Shown here piece after piece: positions 63,843-64,000 of a stretch of DNA of 64,000 nt. Each line of letters opens with the position of its first letter. The stretch's first letter is position 1. Origin of the DNA: Tetragenococcus solitarius NBRC 100494 (GTDB lineage Bacteria > Bacillota > Bacilli > Lactobacillales > Enterococcaceae); the NCBI RefSeq assembly GCF_001544195.1, contig NZ_BCPY01000005.1, positions 27,499-91,498 of the forward strand, written 5' to 3'. The position numbers were made by a program, and so were the translations under genes. The notes beneath the pieces were generated by a model. The model had not been told where the DNA came from. It worked only from the letters and a program-made list of their open reading frames with translations, and made no database searches.

Positions 63843-64000
63843 AAAGCCCTTTCAAAAAACATCAGAAAAAATAATCTTTCCGCAATTTACTTTATTCTGT
63901 ATTTTATTATTAAAAAATATTAAACAATGTGTATTTTTATGGTTATATTTCACTTAGTCGACGTTTTTTAATGCCTTATACTTTACTATTGGAACGTCAC

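Overview
The window is AT-rich chromosomal DNA of a low-GC Gram-positive coccus, most likely in the Enterococcaceae (Enterococcus/Tetragenococcus group). The evidence is the separate coaB and coaC genes beside a PanT-type ECF S component, the walR-walK-walH-walI-walJ operon, groESL under a CIRCE operator, class Ib nrdHEF, a Bce-type peptide-stress module, Rgg-type regulators, an LtaS-like enzyme and strong AGGAGG ribosome binding sites. The genus is inferred from gene content, since no marker was searched.

Layout. 1-24.4 kb is mostly housekeeping: the end of coaB, then coaC and panT (CoA supply); murB; a Gfo/Idh oxidoreductase; a DnaQ-like exonuclease; tsaE with an acetyltransferase; pta; ung; a Cof-type HAD phosphatase and a LURP-one-like protein; nrdI with a LysR regulator; an LtaS-like enzyme; pncB-nadE (NAD salvage); groES-groEL; a CPBP protease; and the WalRK operon. 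24.4-36.4 kb is more accessory: an MDR dehydrogenase, a Gdx/SugE guanidinium exporter behind a switch-like leader, a methyltransferase, a LysR regulator, nth, copZ-copA with two cop boxes, and a decaying redox cluster (intact carboxymuconolactone-decarboxylase-like and cupin genes beside flavodoxin and short-chain-dehydrogenase relics). 36.4-41.8 kb is a self-contained ECF transporter (S, T, A, A') fused operon-style to a nucleoside hydrolase, preceded by a Crp/Fnr regulator and a RidA protein. 41.8-51.6 kb holds a HAD phosphatase, a D-2-hydroxyacid dehydrogenase, a quinone-oxidoreductase-like enzyme and a Bce-type two-component/ABC module. 51.6-56.7 kb carries nrdHEF, a VOC protein and tRNA-Lys(CUU). 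56.7-64 kb is an accessory end with two divergent Rgg-MFS pairs and four small membrane proteins.

The most unusual signal is a family of tandem imperfect-hairpin arrays at four intergenic sites (26069-26223, 45867-45980, 51669-51777, 56213-56373). Each has 3-4 copies at a fixed 41 or 42 bp period. The palindromic arms are conserved inside an array but differ between arrays. They explain no gene, do not keep a fixed position relative to genes and match no element type I can name.

Several genes look recently damaged or switchable. The second Rgg gene is frameshifted at an 8-bp homopolymer. The last gene of the Bce cluster runs in frame through a strong terminator, apparently after a slip in an A7 tract. 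The first MFS gene has a good ribosome binding site but no standard start codon in the right place. Endonuclease III has lost two of its four iron-sulfur cysteines.
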